Part shown: one piece after another, positions 1-7,414 of the stretch | Layout: each line of letters opens with the position of its first letter | Numbering within the stretch: the first letter of the stretch is position 1 | Assembly: GCF_008710155.1 (NCBI RefSeq) | Contig: NZ_VYPZ01000001.1 | Span: forward strand, 310,001 to 374,000 | Origin: Sphingobium limneticum | Lineage (GTDB): Bacteria > Pseudomonadota > Alphaproteobacteria > Sphingomonadales > Sphingomonadaceae | Direction of reading: 5' to 3' | DNA length: 64,000 bases | Position numbers and translations under genes: made by a program | The notes under the pieces: generated by a model | What the model saw: only the letters and a program-made list of their open reading frames with translations | Database searches by the model: none | What the model was told of the DNA's origin: nothing

Positions 1-161
1 CGGGCGACCAGCGCTTCGCTCTGTTCCACGGCGATATCGCAAAAGGCGACATGCGCGCCCTGCGCCACGAACCCTTCGACCAGCCCTTCGCCAATGCCGC
101 TGCCGCCGCCACTGATAAAGACCCGCTTGCCCTCCAGGCTGGGGTAGATGGCGCGGCTCAT
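1..161 (-). CDS. xylB: D-xylose dehydrogenase-like SDR (N-terminal part only)
   Basis: Short-chain dehydrogenase that runs off the left edge; only about 53 N-terminal residues are visible. They begin MSRAIYPSLEGKRV and continue into a glycine-rich nucleotide-binding motif, SGGGSGIGEG. This start closely resembles, from memory, Caulobacter XylB, the NAD-dependent D-xylose 1-dehydrogenase of the Weimberg pathway. Its ATG overlaps the TGA of the upstream xylX-like gene by four bases, so the two are translationally coupled. The catalytic Ser-Tyr-Lys residues lie outside the window, so the substrate (xylose, arabinose or another sugar) is inferred from similarity and from the neighbour. Confidence 0.8.
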   Translation of the reverse strand, partial: MSRAIYPSLEGKRVFISGGGSGIGEGLVEGFVAQGAHVAFCDIAVEQSEALVA

Positions 162-1303
162 GCGGTTTCTTTCAGCAGGCCGCGTGCGGCCAGATTGGTG
201 AACAGGGCGGTCAGGCCAAAGCTCCAGGGTGCGGCGTCCTTCGACGTCACGACGGTGTTGACCAGCTTGCCGAGGCGCGGGGTGGAGATGGCGACGACAT
301 CGCCGACCTTGTGGGTAAAGCCACGGCCCGGCTCGTCCCGATCCTGCACGGGCGCGAACAACGTGCCCAGGAACAGGGTGAATCCATCGGGATATTGATG
401 TTCGGACAGCGTCTGGCGCACCAGTTCCAGCGGATCGCGGCTGATCTGGTTCATGCTGCTATGGCCTTCCAGACGATAGCCTTCCGGCCCATCAATGGTC
501 AGTTCCAATTCGGCATTGCGCACGTCGTCGATGGTGAAATCCTCGTCGAACAGGCGGACGAGCGGGCCGAGCGAGCAGGAGGCGTTATTGTCCTTCGCCT
601 TGCCCAGCAGCAGGGCGGAGCGCCCTTCGAAATCGCGCAGATTGACGTCATTGCCCAGCGTCGCGCCGATAGCGCTCCCAGCGGCATTGACCAGCAGCAC
701 GACTTCCGGTTCCGGGTTGTTCCAGGTGGAGTCCGACCGGATGCCGATCTCAGCACCCAGGCCCACGGTCGACAACACTGGCGACTTGGTGAAGACTTCC
801 GCGTCCGGACCGATCGCGACTTCCAGATATTGCGACCACAGGCCATCCTCGATCAGCGCGGCCTTGAGCGCTGCGGCCTCGGCCGATCCGGGCACCACGG
901 CGCGGATGGAGCCGCCGACCCGTTCTTCCAGACGGCCGCGAATCTCGGCGGCGGCGCTGGCGTCGCCACGCGCGCGCTCCTCGATCACGCGCTCGATCGC
1001 CGACAGGGCGAAGGTCACGCCGCACGCCTTGACGCATTGCAGATCGACCGGGCTGAGCAGCGGCAAAGCGAGCGTGTCGAGCGGCCCCAATTCTTCACCG
1101 GAGGCTGCAGCCAGCGGCAGCTTTTCGGCCAGTTGCGCCACTGTCGGCGCAACTTGGCTCATGTCGTAGGCGATGCCTTTATCTACAAGGATCGGGCTGG
1201 GGCCCGCGGCAGTCAGGACACGGCCAATAAACAGACCTTCGCGCCAGTCGGCGGGCAAGCAATCCGTCAAATTCACGGCGAGCAAGGAGTTTTCCCCCGG
1301 CAT
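158..1303 (-). CDS. xylX: 2-keto-3-deoxy-D-xylonate dehydratase (FAH family)
   Basis: Protein of about 381 residues in the fumarylacetoacetate hydrolase superfamily, resembling Caulobacter XylX, which dehydrates 2-keto-3-deoxy-D-xylonate to alpha-ketoglutarate semialdehyde in the Weimberg pathway. The N-terminus (LPADWREGLFIGRV, then PTPxLV-like and VAPTVAQL segments) matches that family as I know it, and acidic metal-binding stretches such as EIGIRSD and NPEPEVVL follow. I chose the ATG at 1303 because AGGAG (1310-1314) lies six bases upstream; the ATG at 1306 and TTG at 1309 are alternatives. It is the first visible gene of a leftward operon, with a LacI-type operator just upstream (1332-1347). 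L-arabinonate or other deoxy-ketoaldonates are alternative substrates. Confidence 0.86.
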   Translation of the reverse strand: MPGENSLLAVNLTDCLPADWREGLFIGRVLTAAGPSPILVDKGIAYDMSQVAPTVAQLAEKLPLAAASGEELGPLDTLALPLLSPVDLQCVKACGVTFALSAIERVIEERARGDASAAAEIRGRLEERVGGSIRAVVPGSAEAAALKAALIEDGLWSQYLEVAIGPDAEVFTKSPVLSTVGLGAEIGIRSDSTWNNPEPEVVLLVNAAGSAIGATLGNDVNLRDFEGRSALLLGKAKDNNASCSLGPLVRLFDEDFTIDDVRNAELELTIDGPEGYRLEGHSSMNQISRDPLELVRQTLSEHQYPDGFTLFLGTLFAPVQDRDEPGRGFTHKVGDVVAISTPRLGKLVNTVVTSKDAAPWSFGLTALFTNLAARGLLKETA

Positions 1304-1331
1304 CATCAACTCCTAAAAAGGTGGTTCTAAA

Positions 1332-1347
1332 TTGATAGCGCTACCAA
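1332..1347. promoter_or_regulatory. LacI-type operator upstream of xylX
   Basis: Near-palindrome TTGATAGCGCTACCAA centred on GCGC. On the minus strand it reads TGGTAGCGCTATCA and is preceded by TTGACT (1365-1370) with a 17-base gap, so it sits over the expected -10 region of the xylX promoter. The same 14-base core recurs at 7347-7360 and, identically, at 17778-17791. The likely binder is the LacI-family protein at 3960-5033. Confidence 0.72.
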
Positions 1348-1468
1348 CATCGAACCGCCAGCGAAGTCAAGAGGTGTTGCGCAAAAGGCGCGCGGGGGAA
1401 AAGTCGTAGGTTCGATCGCGTGTTACGGCTTTTCCCCACGTCCGCTTTACGGCATAGCTGGAAGGACC

Positions 1469-1678
1469 ATGAGCAAGACCGAAGACTCGGCGCCAGAGAC
1501 TGGCGCAGCCGCCGTTCCCGAAACTCCCGCTGCCGACAAGGCGAAGGACAGGAACAGGGTCGACCTCGCCACCGCGGCGATCAAATCGGCCGGCAAGGGC
1601 GTATGGGCCGGTGCAGCCGTCGGCATCGGGTCCGCTGCGATCGTCGCGGCGTTGCTCTATACCCGCAAAAAGGGCTGA
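1469..1678 (+). CDS. Small single-pass membrane protein, function unknown
   Basis: A 69-residue protein starting MSKTEDSAPETG, with a GGAAGG ribosome-binding site just upstream of the ATG. The first 40 residues are hydrophilic and rich in Ala, Pro, Glu and Lys. They are followed by one predicted membrane helix (about residues 41-64, Gly/Ala-rich: AGKGVWAGAAVGIGSAAIVA) and a positively charged tail RKKG, which suggests a cytoplasmic C-terminus. I recognise no domain. It stands alone between the xylose operon and the EF-hand gene. The hydrophobic segment and the ribosome-binding site favour this frame over the overlapping opposite-strand frame. Confidence 0.6.
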   Translation: MSKTEDSAPETGAAAVPETPAADKAKDRNRVDLATAAIKSAGKGVWAGAAVGIGSAAIVAALLYTRKKG

Positions 1679-1771
1679 TCGAACCCCAATTTTCCATGAC
1701 ATCGCCGTGATGATGTCTGCAGTTTCGTAATCTCGATCGAGCCATCAGGCGATCGCGCGACCGTTGCCCAT

Positions 1772-1809
1772 AAAAAAGAGGCGGCATGGCCTTCGTACCA
1801 TGCCGCCTC
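1772..1809 (-). terminator. Rho-independent terminator of the EF-hand gene
   Basis: A perfect 12-bp stem, GAGGCGGCATGG (1778-1789) with CCATGCCGCCTC (1798-1809), and an eight-base loop. On the minus strand it is followed by a run of six T (the complement of A 1772-1777). It lies about 60 bases beyond the stop of the leftward EF-hand gene. Confidence 0.9.
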
Positions 1810-1870
1810 CCGGTGCGACCCTTTAGGCTCTTATGTCCCCGCCTTCGTGACAGGGGGGATCGGTTATGCC

Positions 1871-2290
1871 TTATGCAGCGCCGCCGCTCAGATAGCTGAC
1901 CAACTCGGTCTTGCTGATGGACGTGCTCTTATCCTTGTCGGCCGTGGTAAAGGCGCCATTGGCCCAAGCGGTGACCTGCTCTGCGGGAAGCGCGGAACCG
2001 GTCGCCTTCATCTCCTGACTCTTCAGCGCAACCATCCAGCGCGTAAATTCGGACTGGTCCAGTTGGCCGTCATTGTTGGCGTCATAAGCTGGGAATTCCG
2101 CGTCCACGATCGACGCGACCGATGCCGCCGGGTTGGCAGGCGCGGCCGGGGTGGCGGCTTGTGGCGCAGCAGGGGTGGCGGGCGCCGCCGGAGTCGCTGG
2201 CGTAGCGCCGTCGGCCGGTGCGGGGGCCATCTGCGCCATCGCAGGCGCGGTTATCGCCAGGGCGGCGGTCAATAGGAATGTGCGGACCAT
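1871..2290 (-). CDS. Exported EF-hand (calcium-binding) protein
   Basis: A 139-residue protein with a signal peptide (MVRTFLLTAALAITAPAMAQ, likely cut after AMA). A low-complexity linker rich in Pro, Ala and Thr follows (about residues 22-57, PATPAAP-like units). Two EF-hand loops come next: DANNDGQLDQSE (about 70-81) and DKDKSTSISKTE (about 117-128), both with acidic ligands at the expected positions. It probably binds Ca2+ in the periplasm or at the cell surface; its partner is unknown. It is monocistronic, with a strong terminator downstream. The Pro/Ala linker could act as a spacer through the cell wall, which is inference. Confidence 0.86.
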   Translation of the reverse strand: MVRTFLLTAALAITAPAMAQMAPAPADGATPATPAAPATPAAPQAATPAAPANPAASVASIVDAEFPAYDANNDGQLDQSEFTRWMVALKSQEMKATGSALPAEQVTAWANGAFTTADKDKSTSISKTELVSYLSGGAA

Positions 2291-2571
2291 GGTAATCTCC
2301 TGCCACCTTATATTGAATCGAAACAGATCATGTTTCGGAAAATCTCGTTATGCTGGAGTAATAATGAACGGGGACTGGCGAATGTTCCTGAACAGCCATT
2401 CAGGCGGGGTCATTCGTCTTGAAAATATACTCGACTCGTCGGTCTTTTCTGATCGGATCATGGAAACGCCCCGGTTGTTGCCGTCCTGTCTTTCCCGATT
2501 TGCCCCGATGGGCCGACACTGCTAGGCGCGCGGCACGTTTTCCTCCTTTCAAGACGCTAAGGATTCGCGCC

Positions 2572-3888
2572 ATGGTCCCTCGCTACGCCCGCCCCGCAAT
2601 GACCGCCCTCTGGGAACCGGAAGCCCGCTTCAAAATCTGGTTCGAGATCGAGGCTCATGCGACCGAGAAGCTGGGCGAGCTGGGCGTCGTCCCGCCGTCC
2701 GCTGCCAAGGCGCTCTGGGACTGGTGGGCGACCAACCCCGCGATCGACGTGCCCGCGATCGACGCGATCGAGGCCGTGACCAAGCATGACGTCATCGCCT
2801 TCCTGACCTGGGTTGCCGAACAGGTCGGCGACGAAGCCCGCTTCATGCATCAGGGCATGACGTCGTCGGACGTTCTGGACACCTGCCTCGCTGTGCAGCT
2901 TGCCCGCGCCGCGGACATCCTGATCGAGGATATCGACAAGTTGCTGGAGGTGATCAAGCGCCGCGCCTTCGAACATAAGCTGACGCCCACCATCGGCCGC
3001 AGCCATGGCATCCATGCCGAGCCAGTCACTTTCGGCCTGAAAATGGCCGAAGCCTATGCCGAATTTTCGCGCTGCAAGACCCGCCTGATCGCGGCGCGCG
3101 AAGAAGTCGCGACCTGCGCCATTTCCGGCGCGGTCGGCACCTTCGCCAATATCGACCCGCGCGTTGAGGAACATGTCGCGGAAAAGCTGGGCCTCGCCAT
3201 CGAGCCCGTGTCCACGCAGGTAATCCCGCGCGATCGCCATGCGATGTTTTTCGCCACTCTGGGCGTGATCGCCAGCTCGATTGAACGTCTGGCCGTCGAG
3301 GTCCGCCACCTCCAGCGCACAGAAGTGCTGGAAGCGGAAGAATATTTCTCGCCCGGCCAGAAGGGTTCGTCAGCCATGCCGCACAAGCGCAACCCGGTGC
3401 TGACCGAAAACCTCACCGGCCTCGCCCGCGTGGTGCGTGCTGCGGTCGTGCCGGCACTGGAAAATGTGGCGCTCTGGCATGAGCGCGACATCAGCCATTC
3501 GTCGGTCGAGCGTTTCTTCGGTCCCGACGCCACCATCACGCTCGATTTCGCGCTGGCGCGCCTGACAGGCGTCATCGACAAGCTGCTCATCTACCCTGAG
3601 CGGATGATGAAGAATCTCGACAAGATGGGCGGCCTCGTCCACTCGCAGCGCGTGTTGCTGGCCCTGACCCAGGCGGGCGTCAGCCGCGAGGACAGCTATC
3701 GTTACGTCCAGCGCAACGCCATGAAGGTGTGGGAATCGGACGGCCAGCTGTCGCTGCTCGAGTTGCTGAAGGCTGACGAGGACGTCACGGCTGCCCTGTC
3801 GGCGCAGGAGATCGAGGACAAGTTCAACCTCGACTATCATTTCCGTCAAGTCGATACGATCTTCGCCCGCGTTTTCGGCGAGGCGTAA
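2572..3888 (+). CDS. purB: Adenylosuccinate lyase
   Basis: Adenylosuccinate lyase of 438 residues, a homotetrameric cytoplasmic enzyme catalysing two fumarate-releasing steps in purine synthesis (SAICAR to AICAR, and adenylosuccinate to AMP). The start MVPRYARPAMTALW is typical of alphaproteobacterial PurB, and the ATG at 2572 has AAGGA upstream; in-frame codons further upstream do not resemble the family. Diagnostic features are the TSSDVLDT segment, the catalytic His in GRSHGIHAEP, and the fumarate-lyase signature GSSAMPHKRNP in the flexible loop that carries the catalytic Ser. The length is normal. It is an isolated housekeeping gene, convergent with the LacI gene. Confidence 0.97.
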   Translation: MVPRYARPAMTALWEPEARFKIWFEIEAHATEKLGELGVVPPSAAKALWDWWATNPAIDVPAIDAIEAVTKHDVIAFLTWVAEQVGDEARFMHQGMTSSDVLDTCLAVQLARAADILIEDIDKLLEVIKRRAFEHKLTPTIGRSHGIHAEPVTFGLKMAEAYAEFSRCKTRLIAAREEVATCAISGAVGTFANIDPRVEEHVAEKLGLAIEPVSTQVIPRDRHAMFFATLGVIASSIERLAVEVRHLQRTEVLEAEEYFSPGQKGSSAMPHKRNPVLTENLTGLARVVRAAVVPALENVALWHERDISHSSVERFFGPDATITLDFALARLTGVIDKLLIYPERMMKNLDKMGGLVHSQRVLLALTQAGVSREDSYRYVQRNAMKVWESDGQLSLLELLKADEDVTAALSAQEIEDKFNLDYHFRQVDTIFARVFGEA

Positions 3889-3901
3889 CTATTCTTGTAA
3901 A

Positions 3902-3961
3902 CTCCGTTCGTTTCGAATCCAGCGGCGTCGCTGGGGTAGAAACGAACGGAGGTTGGGTTTT
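3902..3961. terminator. Bidirectional terminator between purB and the lacI-type gene
   Basis: A 13-bp perfect stem, CTCCGTTCGTTTC (3902-3914) with GAAACGAACGGAG (3939-3951). Its loop itself holds a second hairpin (CCAGCG/CGCTGG). A T-rich stretch follows on the plus strand (3953-3961). It lies between convergent genes, so it probably ends purB transcription and may also serve the opposite strand. Confidence 0.82.
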
Positions 3962-5033
3962 AACGCCCGCCCAGTCGCGGCCGCATTCTCGGCGCGGCGT
4001 CGGATTGTCGCCGGATCAGCGCATGGTCCAGCACCAGATGCTCGACCTCCTCCGCGTCACCCCCGCGCCGGCTCTTCAACTGTCGCACCAGCACCTCCAC
4101 CGCCGCGCGTGCCATGGCGCTGATCGGCTGGCGAATGGTGGTCAGTTCCGGCCAGATGGTGGTCGCGAGCGACGTATCGTCGAACCCGCACACCGTCAGG
4201 TCGCCCGGCACGTCCAGTCCGGTGCGATGCGCGATCGCCACGGTCGCGGCGGCCATATCGTCATTGCTGGCAAAAATGGCGGTCGGTGGATCGAGCAGCG
4301 ACAGGATATGTTCGGCCGCGTCCAGTCCGGATCGGTAGGTGAAGAAGCCCTGCGCGATCAGTTCGTCCTGCACCGGCAGGCCGGATTCACCCAGTGCCTC
4401 GACATAACCCTCGAACCGTCTGGCGCTCGCGCTCTGATTGGGGTTGCCCTTGATGAAGCCGATGCGGCTATGGCCCAGCGCGATCAGATGGCGCGTCATT
4501 TCATAGGCCGCCAGCCTGTCGTCGATGCTGACGGCGTGCAGTTCTCCTGGCGCGCGCCCGGTCGCCACGGCCACAGCGGGAATGCCCGCCTCGTCCAGCG
4601 CATCGACCAGTTCAGGCAGGTCGCAGAGCGGCGGCGGCAGGATCACCCCGTCGATCCGCCCGCGCTTCAGATGCGCGACGACCGATGCGACGGACGTTTC
4701 CTCATCCCATTTTTCCACGACCAGATCGACGCTGCTGCGGCTGGCCTGATCCAGGCTGCCGACCAGAAATTCGCTGAGATAGGAGGATGACGGGTTGGAA
4801 TAGAGCAAACCGATCCGCGTTTCGTCGCCCCCCGCCAAGGTCCGCGCGGCGGCGCTGGGCGCATAGTTGAGCGCGGCGATCGCCGCTTCCACTTTTTCCC
4901 GCGTAACGGGGCGCACCACCTGCTCGCCATTGATGACGCGCGACACCGTCATGGGCGACACGCCGGCATGGACGGCGACGTCGTTGATGGTGGGCGCGTT
5001 GCGCTGTCGGCGGGAGCTTCTGGTATCGGTCAA
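3960..5033 (-). CDS. LacI-family repressor of the glucuronoxylan locus
   Basis: A 357-residue LacI/GalR regulator. The N-terminal helix-turn-helix reads TINDVAVHAGVSPMTVSRVING (residues about 15-36). The hinge segment NYAPSAAARTLAGG follows, then a periplasmic-binding-protein-like effector domain with the typical IFASNDDMA and CGFDDT motifs. It lies directly downstream of the alpha-glucuronidase gene on the same strand, 82 bases away, and an operator-like site sits in that gap, which suggests self-regulation. I infer that it represses the xylan/glucuronate genes through TGGTA[A/G]CGCTATCA sites. The effector is unknown; a xylo-oligosaccharide, aldouronate or uronate intermediate is plausible. 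Confidence 0.92.
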   Translation of the reverse strand: MTDTRSSRRQRNAPTINDVAVHAGVSPMTVSRVINGEQVVRPVTREKVEAAIAALNYAPSAAARTLAGGDETRIGLLYSNPSSSYLSEFLVGSLDQASRSSVDLVVEKWDEETSVASVVAHLKRGRIDGVILPPPLCDLPELVDALDEAGIPAVAVATGRAPGELHAVSIDDRLAAYEMTRHLIALGHSRIGFIKGNPNQSASARRFEGYVEALGESGLPVQDELIAQGFFTYRSGLDAAEHILSLLDPPTAIFASNDDMAAATVAIAHRTGLDVPGDLTVCGFDDTSLATTIWPELTTIRQPISAMARAAVEVLVRQLKSRRGGDAEEVEHLVLDHALIRRQSDAAPRMRPRLGGR

Positions 5034-5056
5034 ATGCGGCGCCCTTCCCCTTGGGA

Positions 5057-5097
5057 GCGGATGATGTCGTCAGCGTAATGGTAACGGCATCATCCGC
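5057..5097. promoter_or_regulatory. Inverted repeat and operator-like site upstream of lacI
   Basis: A perfect 10-bp inverted repeat, GCGGATGATG (5057-5066) and CATCATCCGC (5088-5097). Within it, TGGTAACGGCATCA (5079-5092) differs at only two positions from the operator at 7347-7360. It lies in the short gap between the aguA stop and the lacI start, where a lacI promoter would be. Autoregulation is inferred. Confidence 0.5.
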
Positions 5098-5115
5098 TAT
5101 ATTTAAAGCGAAATA

Positions 5116-7278
5116 TCAATTGTGCCCCGGCGCATAGGGGAATTTGAGCGCCTTGTACCAATTGAGATCATGGGCGGGTTCAGCCGATCCGGCGGGCAGG
5201 GGGCGTTTGGACACCGACTGGAAATAGGCGATGCTGGCGTCGCGCCACCACTGCGCTTCGTGATGCTGGATCGTCAGAAACGCCTCCGTCTCCGCAAAGC
5301 GCTCCGCATCGACATAGGGTTTCAGCGACGTCCAAGTCGTCTGCATGTCCGCAACATAGGTCACGCCGCGGTCATAGCTGTGGACCAGTCCGTCCCACAG
5401 ATTGTCGCCCGATTTCAGACGATAATCCCATGGCACATGGTGAAACCACAGCAGATCGCGCTCCGGCGTGGTCTTCGCATTGGCCAGCAGCTTCGCGACC
5501 GGCGCGGCATATTGGCCCACCGCATCGCTGCCGCTCTTCGTCCGGTCGAAGCCGATGCCGTTCGCGTCCGCCTTGTGATAATAGACCGGGTTCCATTCGG
5601 GCCGTGCGAGGTCCGACACCCATGGTCCCGGCCCATAATGATGGCCGGTATCCATGACATGGGCCAGGCCAAGCGGCGTCATATAATCGACCGCCGCTTC
5701 GCGCGATCCCATCATCATCTTGACGACCGGCTGCACGACCTTCTGGTCGGGCGAGAAAGTCATCTCCGCCCATTCCTTCGCGATCGTCTCGGCCGACAGG
5801 CTGGTGTCCCACGCCAGACGGCCGAACGCATACCAGTCCGCTTGGTTGAAGATCGACCCGCTCCAGTCGCGATCCACGCCGATATTGGCGACGCCTGCGA
5901 TGCCGGTCAGCTTGTGGCCCTCCAGCGATCCGTCGATGACCTTGGCAACGGTCGATCCCTTGCCCTTGGCATAGGTGTCCGCGTCCAAAGTCTCCTCGAA
6001 TAGCGGGCCAAGATAGGTCAGGTGCGTCGATTGCCCCAGATATTCCTTGGTGATCTGGAATTCCATCATCAGCGGCGTCTTGGGCATCGCGCCGAAAAGG
6101 GGGTGGAAGGGTTCGCGCGGCTGAAAATCGATCGCGCCATTCTTCACCTGCACGATCACATTGTCGGCGAACTTGCCGTCCAGCGGCTTGAAATCCGTAT
6201 AGGCCTGCTTGGCGCGATCGTCGGGATTGTCATGCGCATAGACGAAGGCGCGCCACATCACGATCCCGCCATGCGGCTTTACCGCTGCTGCCAGCATGTT
6301 CGCGCCATCGGCATGGGTGCGATTATAATCCTGCGGTCCGGGCTGACCCTCGCTATTGGCCTTCACCAGGAAACCGCCGAAATCGGGGATTGCCTTGTAG
6401 ATTTCGTCCGCCTTTGCCTTCCACCATGCGGCGACCTGCGGATCGAGCGGATCGGCGGTCTTGAGGCCATCCAATTCCATCGGCGCGGTCCATTTGACCG
6501 ACAGATAGACTTTGATCCCATAGGGGCGGAAGATGTCCGCCAACGCCGACGCCTTCTCGATATAGGGTGCGGTCAGGCTGTCGGCCTTGGCGTTCACATT
6601 GTTCAGCACCGTGCCATTGATACCGATCGAGGCATTGGCTCTGGCATAGTCGCTGTAGCGCGGCCCCTTCCAGTCCGGCAGGCGCCACCAGTCCCAGATG
6701 GATTGCCCGCTATAGCCGCGCTCGACCGTGCCGTTCAGATTGTCCCAATGGTTGAGCAGGCGCAGTCCGATCTTCGGCGCGCTGCGAATGTCGAGTTTGT
6801 CGAGGCTCGTTCCGCTCTGTGCCAGACGCAGCCAATGATAGGTGCCATGCAGCAGGCCCACGTCGCTGTTCGCGGCGATGATCGTGACCGCCTTGCCGTC
6901 TACCGTCGCGCTGCGAATCGCATAGCCTTCCGCGCCCAGCCCGTCCGTCTTGACCGGCAGGGCAGGGGTGGATGCCGGTGTCGCCAGCAGTAGTGCACCT
7001 TGCTGGACCGTTGCCGACATAGCGGGTGTGGTGCCCGTCATGCCGGCGATACCGCGCTGCAATTCCTGCGTCGCGATGGTCAGCGTCGGGCTGGTCCCGG
7101 CCGCCACGATAGCGGTCGCATGGGCCGCCAAAACCGGCGCGCGCGCCTGATCGGCGGGCGGATAGCGCAACCACAGATCATAGCCGTCCTCGGCCTGCGC
7201 CACGGGCGCCAGAACTGGCGTCAGCGCCGTTCCGGCCATGGCAATCATCCAGCAAAACAGGCGCGCTTTCACTTTCAT
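5116..7278 (-). CDS. aguA: Alpha-glucuronidase, GH67
   Basis: GH67 enzyme of 720 residues that releases 4-O-methyl-D-glucuronic acid from the non-reducing xylose of aldouronic acids made from glucuronoxylan. A signal peptide (about residues 1-29, ending AQAED) suggests periplasmic export. The catalytic residues can be placed by the conserved GH67 context: general acid Glu310 in KANSEGQPGP, Asp384 in AIDFQPREP and Glu412 in EFQITKEYLG. The length fits the family. It is divergent from the GH3/uronate operon, and the two share a LacI operator at 7347-7360. Its product feeds UxaC, UxuB and ManD next door. The gene symbol follows the usual name for the family. Confidence 0.96.
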   Translation of the reverse strand: MKVKARLFCWMIAMAGTALTPVLAPVAQAEDGYDLWLRYPPADQARAPVLAAHATAIVAAGTSPTLTIATQELQRGIAGMTGTTPAMSATVQQGALLLATPASTPALPVKTDGLGAEGYAIRSATVDGKAVTIIAANSDVGLLHGTYHWLRLAQSGTSLDKLDIRSAPKIGLRLLNHWDNLNGTVERGYSGQSIWDWWRLPDWKGPRYSDYARANASIGINGTVLNNVNAKADSLTAPYIEKASALADIFRPYGIKVYLSVKWTAPMELDGLKTADPLDPQVAAWWKAKADEIYKAIPDFGGFLVKANSEGQPGPQDYNRTHADGANMLAAAVKPHGGIVMWRAFVYAHDNPDDRAKQAYTDFKPLDGKFADNVIVQVKNGAIDFQPREPFHPLFGAMPKTPLMMEFQITKEYLGQSTHLTYLGPLFEETLDADTYAKGKGSTVAKVIDGSLEGHKLTGIAGVANIGVDRDWSGSIFNQADWYAFGRLAWDTSLSAETIAKEWAEMTFSPDQKVVQPVVKMMMGSREAAVDYMTPLGLAHVMDTGHHYGPGPWVSDLARPEWNPVYYHKADANGIGFDRTKSGSDAVGQYAAPVAKLLANAKTTPERDLLWFHHVPWDYRLKSGDNLWDGLVHSYDRGVTYVADMQTTWTSLKPYVDAERFAETEAFLTIQHHEAQWWRDASIAYFQSVSKRPLPAGSAEPAHDLNWYKALKFPYAPGHN

Positions 7279-7346
7279 CCTCTCCCTAGTCCCCGAACGT
7301 CAAAGCCCATTGATCGGGCATTGACAAGTCTCTCTTGTCGAAGCAA

Positions 7347-7360
7347 TGGTAACGCTATCA
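7347..7360. promoter_or_regulatory. LacI operator in the aguA/GH3 divergent promoter
   Basis: TGGTAACGCTATCA, the best copy of the shared operator. A TTGACA box lies on the plus strand at 7321-7326, so the operator covers the expected -10 region of the rightward GH3-manD-uxaCB operon. It is also about 70 bases upstream of aguA on the minus strand, so one site could control both directions. Confidence 0.75.
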
Positions 7361-7414
7361 GTTCGATCGCGGCAAGCGGAAAGATTGGCGCGCAATAAAA
7401 TGGAGGGGGGCATC

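Noticed and set aside
1367-1702. 111-codon minus-strand frame over the small membrane protein
   Set aside because: It lacks a ribosome-binding site and motif. The plus-strand frame has a good site and a membrane helix.
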